The notes beneath the pieces were generated by a model that was given only the letters and a program-made list of their open reading frames with translations, made no database searches and had not been told where the DNA came from. A stretch of DNA of 64,000 bases from the NCBI GenBank assembly GCA_900316585.1, contig ONDM01000002.1, positions 1 to 64,000 of the forward strand, read 5' to 3'. Position 1 is the stretch's first letter, and every line of letters starts with the position of its first letter. Below, in pieces: positions 1 through 7,913 of the stretch. The stretch is from an uncultured Prevotellaceae bacterium. GTDB lineage: Bacteria; Bacteroidota; Bacteroidia; Bacteroidales; Bacteroidaceae. The position numbers and the translations under genes are program-made.

Positions 1-529
1 TAGTATCGAGGCTACCCTCCCTATCTGCTTCTTTCATACAATCCCATAGAGATATATGATGGCTGAAGAGAAACTCTTTATCGGTCATATTCTTTTCTCC
101 TTCAAATAGACATTCCATGATCTTGAAGAATGAATTATGAGATTTATCTTGATAATATGCTTGGACAGATAATGATTTTTCGCCTGGGAATGTTCCAAGA
201 ATCAAGATGTATGGATCTTTGCCACTCCATGCCTCTAATCCTGCTTTCATCTTCGTGGTAACCTTGGGGGCCTTTTGTGATGTATGTTCAGTAGTAGGGG
301 TTACTGCAGTCTCGCCATCAGAAACCTTTATTCTTCCAGATTCTATGAGCTTGTAGAACTTTTCTTCTGTCATATCAACAATGCCAAAGTCATCAAAGCC
401 ATAAAAGTCTAACCTTCTCATTTTGGCTCTAATCTGCTTTTGTTGTTCCCTATTGGCCATACAACGCTGCCTGATTAATTCTGCTATTCTTTTAATCTCG
501 TCTTTTTTAAAAACATTCTTTCCTTTCAT
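1..529 (-). CDS. DNA glycosylase of the hypoxanthine/uracil (Mug-like) type, C-terminus cut off by window edge
   Basis: The reverse strand is open without a stop from the ATG at 529 to the window edge (176 codons). The first ~65 residues form a charged helical domain (KKDEIKRIAELIRQRCMANR, later LDFYGFDDFGIVDMTEEKFY). After a linker comes ILILGTFPGEKSL, followed by YYQDKSHNSFFKIM. This is the uracil-DNA-glycosylase-fold active-site signature (LGTFPG with a downstream N-x-F) seen in proteins annotated as DNA-deoxyinosine glycosylases, which excise hypoxanthine from damaged DNA. The N-terminal extension is of a kind I associate with Bacteroidales proteins. A TAAATTTG -7-like box on the reverse strand (590-597) could be its promoter. 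The C-terminal half is missing, so the substrate class is an inference. Confidence 0.75.
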   Translation of the reverse strand, partial: MKGKNVFKKDEIKRIAELIRQRCMANREQQKQIRAKMRRLDFYGFDDFGIVDMTEEKFYKLIESGRIKVSDGETAVTPTTEHTSQKAPKVTTKMKAGLEAWSGKDPYILILGTFPGEKSLSVQAYYQDKSHNSFFKIMECLFEGEKNMTDKEFLFSHHISLWDCMKEADREGSLDT

Positions 530-630
530 ATTTTTTTTCGTTTGTAATGAAACGTTTTTGTTACATCTAAAGATTCTAATTCTATGCAGCAAATTTAAGT
601 ATAAATTGTTTCATTAAGAAGATTATTTCT

Positions 631-782
631 TATTTTTGCAAGAGGATAGGCTTGTATTTAATGAATACAAGTGATTATGCTTGCAATAATAGCATTAACA
701 TTAGGTTTTTTTTGAGGGTTTGTCTTTGTCGGTTTTGTTTCTTAAAAGTTCAATTGTTCTTTTAAGAAATCAAGCTTTTTTT
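631..782 (+). other. Intergenic stretch with a -7-like box and a hairpin followed by a T-run
   Basis: TATTTTTG at 631-638 fits the Bacteroidota -7 consensus, with only a weak upstream TTG at 606-608. About 100 bases further on, TTTCTTAAAAG (738-748) and CTTTTAAGAAA (759-769) form a perfect 11-bp inverted repeat with a 10-base loop, followed by a run of seven T around 776-782. This looks like an intrinsic terminator for rightward transcription, although no rightward gene precedes it. Either a short RNA is made here or the hairpin insulates the next gene. No convincing ORF lies in 530-860. Confidence 0.3.
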
Positions 783-824
783 AATAAAAACACCCACTTT
801 AATAGTTTTTCTCCAGAAACTTAC

Positions 825-832
825 TACCTTTG
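825..832 (+). promoter_or_regulatory. Probable -7 box for the membrane protein gene
   Basis: TACCTTTG matches the Bacteroidota sigma-ABfr -7 consensus (TAnnTTTG). No good TTTG -33 element is seen at the expected spacing, only a T-rich tract around 806-810. It lies ~135-175 bases upstream of the likely starts of the downstream gene. Confidence 0.45.
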
Positions 833-966
833 TGTGTAGTGAAGGTGTGCCGTTTGTACGATGTTATCTGAAATGTGTGAATACTTACAGAAGATGGTAG
901 GAGAGGATGAACAGTTCTTGCCTGATCTAGATAGTGAATTGAAATCGTTTATCAGAGGTGAAAGAA

Positions 967-2475
967 ATGGAAACAAAGATGAATTCAGTGAAACTAGGGG
1001 AGAATATGGCTTACCAGATAGCTTTGTTCCTCTTTTCTGCACTCTTTGTATTGGTGCATTCCACCTCTACCTCGTTCCTGTATCCTTATCCTGAAACTGG
1101 CGACTCTTTTGTGTTCCAGACCATTGGGAAGTTCTGGGTAGATGGTGTCATTCCGTACCGTGATTTGTTCGACAACAAAGGGCCTTTCCTCTATGCCATG
1201 AATGCCCTTGGCTACTGGCTTACGGATAGTCGAACTGGCCTTTTGATTGTGCAAATCCCTATCTTCTATCTTCTTAGTGTCATCACTTTTCGGTTCATGA
1301 GGCTAGGTTTCAACTCGAAAACCTCCTTTGGAATTACCCTTATTCTGCTTTTAGGTCTCTCCCTAGGATACAACGGTGGAAACAATGCCTGTGAATATGG
1401 TATGCCTCTCTTGGTGCTTTCTTCGTACCTGTTCTATAAATGGCTCCAGCAGCCCTTTGAATCAACGAAAAACCATCCCCTCCAATATAGTTTCGTGTAT
1501 GGCTTTACCATCGGAATCTGCCTCTTGACACGGGCCAGCAATTCACTTATCATCTTTATCCTCCTGGCTTATGTTCTCTTTCATGAACTGACTCACAAAC
1601 AGTTTAGGAGTCTTTTTCAGAACCTCCTAACAGCAGCTGCTGGCACTCTAGCCATCTGCCTTCCCTTCGTGCTCTATTTCTATGCTAATGATGCCTTGGA
1701 CGATCTGTACTACTCTGTGATAGCCTGCAACTTCAATTACCTCCGCACTACCGGCCTGATGATTCCACCCATGCACCTTAAGCGTGCTGCAGCTCTCCTT
1801 TGTGCCTATGTGAATCTTCTTACCTTTTTGGGGCTGGCAGTTCTACAGATTTTTGCCTATTTCAGAAAGCACACTATTCTTTGGCTCATTATCAGTGTCG
1901 TATGCATCGTGTTCTTTCTCCGCACCAATTGTTATCCTAACTACGCCCACATCTGCTTTCCACTGGCCATCATAGCACTGCTGGAAGTAAAACGGTTGTT
2001 TAAAGAAGTATACCACAAGCAGTACCTGAAACGGCTGGCTTGTTCCGTAGCATTCATCATCCTAGCTGTAAATGGGTTTAATGGCATCTACAGCGCAACG
2101 AAAAACGCCCTGCACGATTCCACTCCACAGAAAAACCTTTATACTGCTTACGATTCCATCCTGAAAGACCTCCCGAAAGATGGTTACAGCTCCTTCATCG
2201 GCTATGACATCCTTCCGGAGATGTACCTTCGCTGGAACATTCGCCCGTGCTATCGTTTCTTCGCACTACAATCTTTCTCACGCAGTTATAATCCTGCTAT
2301 TTATAAACAAACAAAAGAAGAGTTCATGAATGGTGATGCCCAGTGGATTTTGTTGAATGAGAAGCCCGGGCTGTCTGGTGAGATAAGAAAGGTTTTGGAA
2401 GAGAAGTATGAAGTGGTGAATAGAGTGAAGAGTGAGGGTGGGGAATTGGTGATGTTTAGGAGAGTTGGGGAGTGA
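967..2475 (+). CDS. Polytopic membrane protein, GT-C (family 39/ArnT-like) glycosyltransferase candidate
   Basis: About 500 residues with roughly ten hydrophobic segments and a hydrophilic C-terminal tail. After the first segment comes a periplasmic-type loop with an acid-rich motif (FQTIGKFW, then YRDLFDNKGPF). GT-C enzymes, which use polyprenyl-phosphate sugars as donors, have such an acidic first loop, so a GT-C role is inferred from topology rather than proven. Three starts are possible: GTG at 958, ATG at 967, and ATG at 1006, the last preceded by AGGGGAGA. The 1006 start would place the first membrane segment right at the N-terminus. An overlapping frame (861-1094) could encode a short upstream peptide but is probably chance. 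The gene stands alone, between a DNA repair gene and the defence-like region. Confidence 0.55.
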   Translation: METKMNSVKLGENMAYQIALFLFSALFVLVHSTSTSFLYPYPETGDSFVFQTIGKFWVDGVIPYRDLFDNKGPFLYAMNALGYWLTDSRTGLLIVQIPIFYLLSVITFRFMRLGFNSKTSFGITLILLLGLSLGYNGGNNACEYGMPLLVLSSYLFYKWLQQPFESTKNHPLQYSFVYGFTIGICLLTRASNSLIIFILLAYVLFHELTHKQFRSLFQNLLTAAAGTLAICLPFVLYFYANDALDDLYYSVIACNFNYLRTTGLMIPPMHLKRAAALLCAYVNLLTFLGLAVLQIFAYFRKHTILWLIISVVCIVFFLRTNCYPNYAHICFPLAIIALLEVKRLFKEVYHKQYLKRLACSVAFIILAVNGFNGIYSATKNALHDSTPQKNLYTAYDSILKDLPKDGYSSFIGYDILPEMYLRWNIRPCYRFFALQSFSRSYNPAIYKQTKEEFMNGDAQWILLNEKPGLSGEIRKVLEEKYEVVNRVKSEGGELVMFRRVGE

Positions 2476-2569
2476 GGAGGGTTATCCCAAATTTGATTTG
2501 TAATGTTTGCAGTTATTACAGTTATTAAATATATAGAGTTATATTAAACCTTTCAAAATATTCAATTAT

Positions 2570-3498
2570 ATGAAAGAATCTAGGTATAGTAACCAACTTA
2601 CAAAAGAAGAAGTTAAAATACTTGTTCAAATGAACACCATAGAAGATTGCAAGAAATGCATGAGAGTAATGCTTGATTTTTATTTGGATGTGATTATGTC
2701 ACTTTAGGTAGAAAAGCATCTTCAAACATTGAAAGTGATCGGAATTTGTGGCTGCAAACTATGTTTAGTAAAGGATGCCAGTTCGTTTCTTTACTTGATG
2801 GTGTCGGATATACTAATAGGATGGGTCATTTAAACCCTATAGTAGATTTTTCTATTCTTTTTACCATATCACGTGCTGTTTATGAATCACTTATTATTTT
2901 TGAAATTTTGTTTGTTTTACCAAAGACAGAAGAACAACAAACTATTGTTTATAATTTTTTTATGGCTCATGGTCTATCTGAAAGATTGAAAAACTTAGGT
3001 GAAGAAATGCGTAGTGAGAATATTGCGTGGGTTCAAGAAGAACAAAGAGATATCAATGAATGTTGGGATGCAATTGAAAGAACAAATTTATACTCAACGT
3101 TGGATAAACAAAATAAAACTACAATTAAAAATGCCTTTGGGTATAAATTTCGTTATATATTCAAAGATGACAATTCTATGAAATTAATCAAATGGGAGAC
3201 AGCTTATAAATTACTTAATGTAAAAGAGAATCTCTTTGATAGTATATATTCTTTATTTAGTCTTCATGGTCATCCATCTTATTTGTCGTTAATTCAATTT
3301 AGAGATGCATTTAAGAACGAATATCGTGCAGATATTGAAATGGCGAAGTATTCTACGCAATGCATTTTGTCCTTTTTGAGTTTTTTTATTATTGATTACA
3401 TGAAACTTAATCCAGACATAAAGACTTTGTATGATAGGCTAGAAGAACCCAGAAGATTCTTAATAGGGATGTACGAAGATATGATGAGAGGAAAATAA
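2570..3498 (+). pseudogene. Frameshifted gene of unknown function (two overlapping reading frames)
   Basis: A 45-codon frame starts at ATG 2570 (MKESRYSNQLTKEEVKILVQ) and stops at 2707. A second frame, shifted by one base, is open from 2677 to the stop at 3498. That second frame has no ATG until 2761, yet it reads as plausible protein well upstream of it (CDYVTLGRKASSNIESDRN). The simplest reading is one ~308-residue protein broken by a single-base indel near the T-rich tract at 2676-2685. The product is largely helical, with no signal peptide and no motif I recognise. Its position between the membrane gene and a convergent RT operon, and its low GC, suggest it belongs to the defence-like cargo. 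If the indel is a sequencing error the gene is intact. Confidence 0.5.
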
Positions 3499-3607
3499 GT
3501 TTAAATAAACTGTTATAGAACATAATATCCCAATGAAAATAGATTTGAATAGTGGAAAGTAGATGGATACTTAGGTAAGAACCTAAACAATTAGTATTGT
3601 TGTACAA

Positions 3608-4456
3608 TTATGCCTTTTCTATGCCATGAAGATAATTTTCCAACCCACGCAAATGATTTGCAGATTCATGGTTCTCCTTTTGCTCTTTCTTTAGCCTAGT
3701 TAATTTCTTTTTATATTCAACAGGGGCTAGTAATCTATTATTTTGGCATATCACACCTGTTATTACAGGATTTTTAGTCCGGTAGTGAGTCTTTCTTTGG
3801 CTAATTTTAAAGCCAGAACTATGAATGATATTAATTATCTCTGGCACTAAATGCTTGAAATCATATTTTGACGAGATTGTAATATCATCTACAAACATAG
3901 AGAACTTCATCTTATTCATTATTGCGAACTTAGCAATCTTCTCTCCGTATGGTTTGAATACTAAATTAGCAATCAAGGTTGACGTAGGAGTTCCTTGTGG
4001 TACTTCATAGTGTAATGTAGTAAGTTTTGTTAATACTCTTGATATTGTTGGAGTACACCCTTCATATAAAAACATTTTAAAAACCTGTTTGTATGTAATT
4101 GAAGGGAAAAAGGATTTTAGGTCTGTCGTAAAAATATATTTGTTACCCTGATGGTACCGAGCATTACGAATATTGTTCTTGCCTTTAACGCCACCATAGC
4201 AATAAGAAGGCAATTCGACTGTAGTTAAGATATATTTATATATTCGTTTTTGGATTCTTTTCAATTCTTCAATAGGCGCATTAATTGTGCGATACTCTTT
4301 TTCCCCATGTGCATTACGTTTTATTTTTCCCGTAAAATGATTAATTTTGGGCTTTTGAAAAGAATAATAAAATTCATCAAGGTGCTCTAGGATATATTCT
4401 AAGCGCTCCTTTTTTACCCTTAAAAGATATAAAAGATGTTTTTCGTTTGTAATCAT
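3608..4456 (-). CDS. Retron-like reverse transcriptase
   Basis: From ATG 4456 this gives 282 residues. Visible motifs: NARYH at 98-102 (the NAxxH signature of retron RTs); motif A TTDLKSFFPSI with catalytic Asp112; PQGTPTS at 153-159; the catalytic box FVDD at 188-191 in place of the usual YADD; and ITGV at 232-235, matching the retron VTG motif. The protein ends soon after the thumb, with no endonuclease or maturase domain, which argues against a group II intron RT. A further in-frame start at 4507 would add a hydrophobic stretch overlapping the upstream gene; 4456 fits RT N-termini better and lies 11 bases after the preceding stop codon. It is in an operon with the 76-residue protein. Retron RTs reverse-transcribe a cognate upstream RNA, and most retrons act in phage defence. 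Confidence 0.85.
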   Translation of the reverse strand: MITNEKHLLYLLRVKKERLEYILEHLDEFYYSFQKPKINHFTGKIKRNAHGEKEYRTINAPIEELKRIQKRIYKYILTTVELPSYCYGGVKGKNNIRNARYHQGNKYIFTTDLKSFFPSITYKQVFKMFLYEGCTPTISRVLTKLTTLHYEVPQGTPTSTLIANLVFKPYGEKIAKFAIMNKMKFSMFVDDITISSKYDFKHLVPEIINIIHSSGFKISQRKTHYRTKNPVITGVICQNNRLLAPVEYKKKLTRLKKEQKENHESANHLRGLENYLHGIEKA

Positions 4457-4467
4457 AAAAAAAGAAA

Positions 4468-4698
4468 TTAGAGAGCAGACCATAACCATTCCAATAAAGA
4501 TTTGCAAATTGATAAGGTTGGTTTAAGTAAACTCCATAATTTTAATAGAGACTTACAAAGTGCATAGATAGCATCTACCAACTTTGCCCATCTTTTAATC
4601 TTCTTTTCTTGAGATATGATCTTAGAAGAACAATGGAGGGACTCGTTTTTAGCCTTCATCCCTCTCTTTGAAGGCTTTCTTTTTTTATTTTTTGCCAT
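4468..4698 (-). CDS. Small basic/hydrophobic protein of the RT operon
   Basis: 76 residues from ATG 4698 (a TTG two codons earlier is less likely). The N-terminal third is strongly basic (MAKNKKRKPSKRG), the middle is charged, and the C-terminal ~35 residues alternate Leu/Trp/Ile with Lys (ALCKSLLKLWSLLKPTL, then SLLEWLWSAL). That tail could be an amphipathic or membrane-inserting helix pair. The stop lies 11 bases before the RT start, so the two are almost certainly co-transcribed. I recognise no family. A small membrane-active partner next to a retron-like RT would fit an effector or RNA-binding accessory role, but that is inference. The Lys-rich composition can also arise from AT-rich sequence. 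Confidence 0.55.
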   Translation of the reverse strand: MAKNKKRKPSKRGMKAKNESLHCSSKIISQEKKIKRWAKLVDAIYALCKSLLKLWSLLKPTLSICKSLLEWLWSAL

Positions 4699-4995
4699 AT
4701 GCAATTAATTAAAGTTCGGGCAATATCGCCACGTGCTAAAATCAATATGGCCAAACTAAAATCTGCTATAGGCATTGTCTCCATTGCTCTCTAGTTTCAC
4801 GTGCTATAAAAAACACAAAGTTGGATTTCGATAAAATATAGAAAATGGCATTATAACATCATAGACATTATAAACTTGTTTCTCTTATTAAATCGTATGT
4901 TCGTCCAAATAACCTTTTCAGGTGCGATTATATCGCGTTAGTTTTGTAGCATGATTCTAGCAAAAAAGCCTTCTTCAGTCTGTCAAAGAACTAAT
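4699..4995 (-). ncRNA. Untranslated leader of the RT operon; candidate msr-msd region
   Basis: About 300 bases separate the predicted transcription start (~4995) from the first ATG of the RT operon. There is no ORF of note. CACGTGCTA occurs twice (4730-4738 and 4798-4806); its palindromic CACGTG core could pair the two copies. Short hairpins are visible: GCGAT/ATCGC at 4924-4936 and GGC/GCC around 4719-4730. Retron RNAs lie immediately upstream of the RT or its accessory gene and have this general size. I could not recognise a clear a1/a2 pair or a long msd stem, so assignment as msr-msd rests on position, length and the RT's signatures only. Confidence 0.3.
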
Positions 4996-5001
4996 ACTTG
5001 A

Positions 5002-5032
5002 CAAAGATATGCATTTTTTTATAACCTTCAAA
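5002..5032 (-). promoter_or_regulatory. Consensus Bacteroidota promoter of the RT operon
   Basis: On the reverse strand, TTTG (5029-5032) and TATCTTTG (5002-5009) are separated by 19 bases, an exact fit to the -33/-7 consensus. Transcription would start near 4995 and run through the leader into the small protein and RT genes. A second -7-like box, TATATTTG (5053-5060), lies just upstream. Confidence 0.7.
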
Positions 5033-5103
5033 ATTTATATACATTTTAATGGCAAATATATGCTAATAGTACAGCAGTGGTTCCAAGCATAGCATTTGTT
5101 TCG

Positions 5104-5221
5104 GTTCCATTATAGCGTTGGAACCGATTGGACCGCTATAATGGAACTGATTCCACTGTAGAGCTGTAAAGAGTTCCATCATAGCGCTAAATTGGAGCCG
5201 ATTGTACCGCTATGGTGGAAC
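5104..5221. repeat. Two tandem palindromic repeats (14-bp stems)
   Basis: GTTCCATTATAGCG (5104-5117) is perfectly inverted at 5134-5147 with a 16-base loop. A diverged second copy, GTTCCATCATAGCG (5173-5186), pairs with 5208-5221 with one G-T wobble. Words such as CCGCTAT, GGAACCGATT and TAGCG recur through 5104-5236. The unit resembles the repeat block at 10257-10345. No ORF spans it. It lies between two leftward operons and could act as a boundary or as structured RNA. I see no gene in 5033-5412. Confidence 0.7.
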
Positions 5222-5412
5222 CGATTTAGCGATGCTATCACAAAATGATTAAGTTTTGTTGATATCAACACACTATAAAACTTTTCTACTTTCATTGGCA
5301 GTACTCGTTCAGTTTTGGTTATTGCATGCTGAGATATTGTGTAATACTTGTTCTTTCATATCCAACTGTTCTAATAAGGCGAATATAATTCCTTATTATT
5401 CAAGTATAAGTC

Positions 5413-7455
5413 TTAATTAGGTTCTGTACCAATTGATGTGTTAATTTTATCCATATTGATTAACCCATCACCTTCTTTACGCCATCTTTTCCTAACAAAG
5501 TTCTCGAATGTGTAATTCTTACCCAAATTTAGATTGTCGGCATGATCAGAAATGATTATTTGAGGTGTGAACCCATATTGCTCCTTTATGGATTTCAAAA
5601 CATCAGCTATTTGAAGAAATAGGTTTGTCACAGCTCTCATATCATCATCAACTTCTTCCTTTCCCTTTTCTCCCTTTTCCTTTTCCTTTAATTGTTCTGC
5701 ATCAAACTTTTCTGTATTCAAATCAATCATAGCAGGAAAATATACCTGACTTGGTTGATCTAAGAAAAGTATTGTAGGTACTAAGGATTTATCTCCTAAC
5801 GATGAAAAGAATCGTAGTAATGAAAGGAATAGACATATATGAGAATATAGCCAGTTTGCTCCGCTTCCCATAGAACGTAGATAAACCTTTTTATTTCCCT
5901 CTTTAAGATGATACAACTCAAATGTTTTAATATCAAAGTGAAGGTTGATAGGTTTGTATTCAAAATCCAGTTTGCCTCCAATTTCATTCATAGAACTATT
6001 AATAAAATTCTCTGCTTCGGACAATTTCCCTTCAATATTGTATTTATCGAAAAGAATCTGTTCCAAATCACTTATTTCTTTCTGAACGCCTTCAATATTA
6101 TGATGTGCCAGATTTAGAGATTCTTTTAATGACCACTCAAGTACATTTTCTATTTTTAATTTGATTTTCAGAGACTGCTCCTCTAAAGACTTATTCTTCT
6201 CTAATTGTTCATTAGCCTTTATTATAACATTCAAGTTGTTATTCAATATCTTTATCTTTTCGTCGATGTCCCTAATTTCATTTTCAATTTCTTTTTTCTG
6301 AGGCAAAAAAGAATCTAGTCTCTGAGGTGACTTTTGCAGTTCACCATTTAACCAATTAATGGCATCTATTAACTTGTTTGTTTCAGATGTTGTTACATTA
6401 GTGTAATGGTGACAAAAAGGACATTCTCCATCAGCTTTAATCACTTCCGTTATAGGTTTGTATTTATCAATTTCTTTACTATAGTTCCTTGCGTATTCAA
6501 TAGAAGAGATTATTCTTTCCAATCGAATAGTTGCTTTTCTTCTTTCTGCCAATAGCTTGTTTTTTTCTTCATTCAATTGGACATACCTTTTCTTATATTC
6601 ATCAGAGGCCTCATTTACTTCAATTTTATATGTTTCCAACCTATCAATAAACAATTTTGGAGCATTTAAAAGGCTTTCGCTTGATATATCAGGAAATAAT
6701 TCGTTTCCACTTATGGCATAGAAGTTATCTCTAAGATAAGATATTTCTTGTACAAACTCCTTTTTATTTGATTCATGCTTAGATTTTAATATTTTATATT
6801 GTGTCAATTCCTTACGTTTCTCTTCCAATTCCTGACATAAAAGATAATACTGTTGGTCTACAAAACCTGCAAATATCTTAAACTCTTCTATAACTCTTTC
6901 TCTTTTCTCCTTTTCGTCGAAGCGATAAAACAAAGAATGTTTATTTGCTATCAGATTCTGATGTTGTAGCATAAAAGAAATCATGTTTCTAAATGAAGGC
7001 CTTCCTTTCTTTTGTCCCCGAAAATCTATAGACTCTTTGCTTTCATCGGTTTCAGAAATATTCAAGCCACAGAAATGTCCTAACTCAACCCGGAAGTCAT
7101 TAACTGGAATAAAATACTCTTCTCCAAAATAGGTCATACTAAGATTATCTATATCCAATTCTTCTGATTCTATTTTGTAAAAAGCCTTTGTAGTGCTAAC
7201 GCCTTGATTTCTCCCTATTACAAGTTGAGTATCCTTTGAGACCAGAACAGCAAAGTATAACTGAGCATTTTCTGTAATTACTCCTTCTGGAACTGTATTT
7301 TCCCAGTTTCCTGTGCAATAGTCAAATATCTCTATTATAGCACTCTTCCCCGTTGAAGAGCGCCCAGTAATAATATTAAGCCCCTCTTGGAAACTTATAT
7401 AATGACAATTATTGTATTTATCTACGACTCCTAAGTAACTGATATGGCACTTCAT
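5413..7455 (-). CDS. ABC-3C system ATPase, DUF3732 family (SMC/Rad50-like)
   Basis: 680 residues. Walker A is GRSSTGKSA at ~31-39, directly after a typical ABC/SMC N-terminus. Two long coiled-coil arms flank CPFC near residue 343, a CxxC apex like the Rad50 zinc hook. Near 560-575 [14 protein letters not shown] carries the Walker B aspartate and the DQPSQ signature typical of DUF3732, and IIISDHADN near 640 supplies the H-loop region. These are the ATPases of ABC-three-component systems, proposed conflict systems in which an SMC-like ATPase senses or remodels nucleic acid and controls an effector. An acidic/lysine-rich insert ([15 protein letters not shown]) follows Walker B. It overlaps the preceding gene by 4 bases (ATGA), so translation is probably coupled. 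All motifs look intact. Confidence 0.88.
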   Translation of the reverse strand: MKCHISYLGVVDKYNNCHYISFQEGLNIITGRSSTGKSAIIEIFDYCTGNWENTVPEGVITENAQLYFAVLVSKDTQLVIGRNQGVSTTKAFYKIESEELDIDNLSMTYFGEEYFIPVNDFRVELGHFCGLNISETDESKESIDFRGQKKGRPSFRNMISFMLQHQNLIANKHSLFYRFDEKEKRERVIEEFKIFAGFVDQQYYLLCQELEEKRKELTQYKILKSKHESNKKEFVQEISYLRDNFYAISGNELFPDISSESLLNAPKLFIDRLETYKIEVNEASDEYKKRYVQLNEEKNKLLAERRKATIRLERIISSIEYARNYSKEIDKYKPITEVIKADGECPFCHHYTNVTTSETNKLIDAINWLNGELQKSPQRLDSFLPQKKEIENEIRDIDEKIKILNNNLNVIIKANEQLEKNKSLEEQSLKIKLKIENVLEWSLKESLNLAHHNIEGVQKEISDLEQILFDKYNIEGKLSEAENFINSSMNEIGGKLDFEYKPINLHFDIKTFELYHLKEGNKKVYLRSMGSGANWLYSHICLFLSLLRFFSSLGDKSLVPTILFLDQPSQVYFPAMIDLNTEKFDAEQLKEKEKGEKGKEEVDDDMRAVTNLFLQIADVLKSIKEQYGFTPQIIISDHADNLNLGKNYTFENFVRKRWRKEGDGLINMDKINTSIGTEPN

Positions 7456-7913
7456 AATTTCTTAATTCCAAATGAATAATATGTATTAATTACATTCCTT
7501 GTAAAAACCCTATATAGGATTGACGAAAGATTTAAACTGTCAGCCAATATGGGATCAGTAAACATTTGTTCATTTGATGTCACATTAACTGTCAGATTCT
7601 TGTCTATTTCAATGTATTTACAATCTAATGCATATTGAAGACATCTATTTGTGATGTCTTTATAGAACTCAAATCTTTCTTCGAATCCAGCCATGATATT
7701 CTTATCTCTTGTTATCCGGCTGAGTTGCGAATTGCGATTTAATAGTTTTATTTTCTCTACACATTCCTGATTTAGGACAAGAGGAAAGACGAAATATGCT
7801 AGTAGCATATCTTTCTCTCTGCTTCGCAAATTTTTATAGAATGATATTAGTAGAGGCGTAAGGGCGAATACGTTATTTTGCAACGTAAATATATTGTCAA
7901 CAAACCTACTCAT
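7452..7913 (-). CDS. ABC-3C system middle component
   Basis: 153 residues, mostly helical, with a winged-helix-like pattern in the C-terminal half ([21 protein letters not shown]). Size, order and 4- and 8-base overlaps with its neighbours match the 'middle component' of ABC-three-component systems, a small protein thought to bridge the ATPase and the effector/sensor. I rely on operon position and general sequence character rather than on catalytic residues, since none are expected. Confidence 0.8.
   Translation of the reverse strand: MSRFVDNIFTLQNNVFALTPLLISFYKNLRSREKDMLLAYFVFPLVLNQECVEKIKLLNRNSQLSRITRDKNIMAGFEERFEFYKDITNRCLQYALDCKYIEIDKNLTVNVTSNEQMFTDPILADSLNLSSILYRVFTRNVINTYYSFGIKKL

Noticed and set aside
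861-1094. 77-codon frame overlapping the start of the GT-C-like gene
   Set aside because: It runs into the coding region of a better-supported gene in another frame and its C-terminal part is clearly a shadow; at most an upstream leader peptide.
2676-2685. Programmed -1 frameshift site in the unknown gene
   Set aside because: The T-rich stretch does not fit a good slippery heptamer in the zero frame and no clear downstream stimulatory stem is visible; an indel is simpler.
5104-5221. The tandem hairpins as the msd of the RT unit
   Set aside because: They lie upstream of the best RT promoter and ~400 bases from the first ORF, and a related block occurs at 10257-10345 away from any RT.
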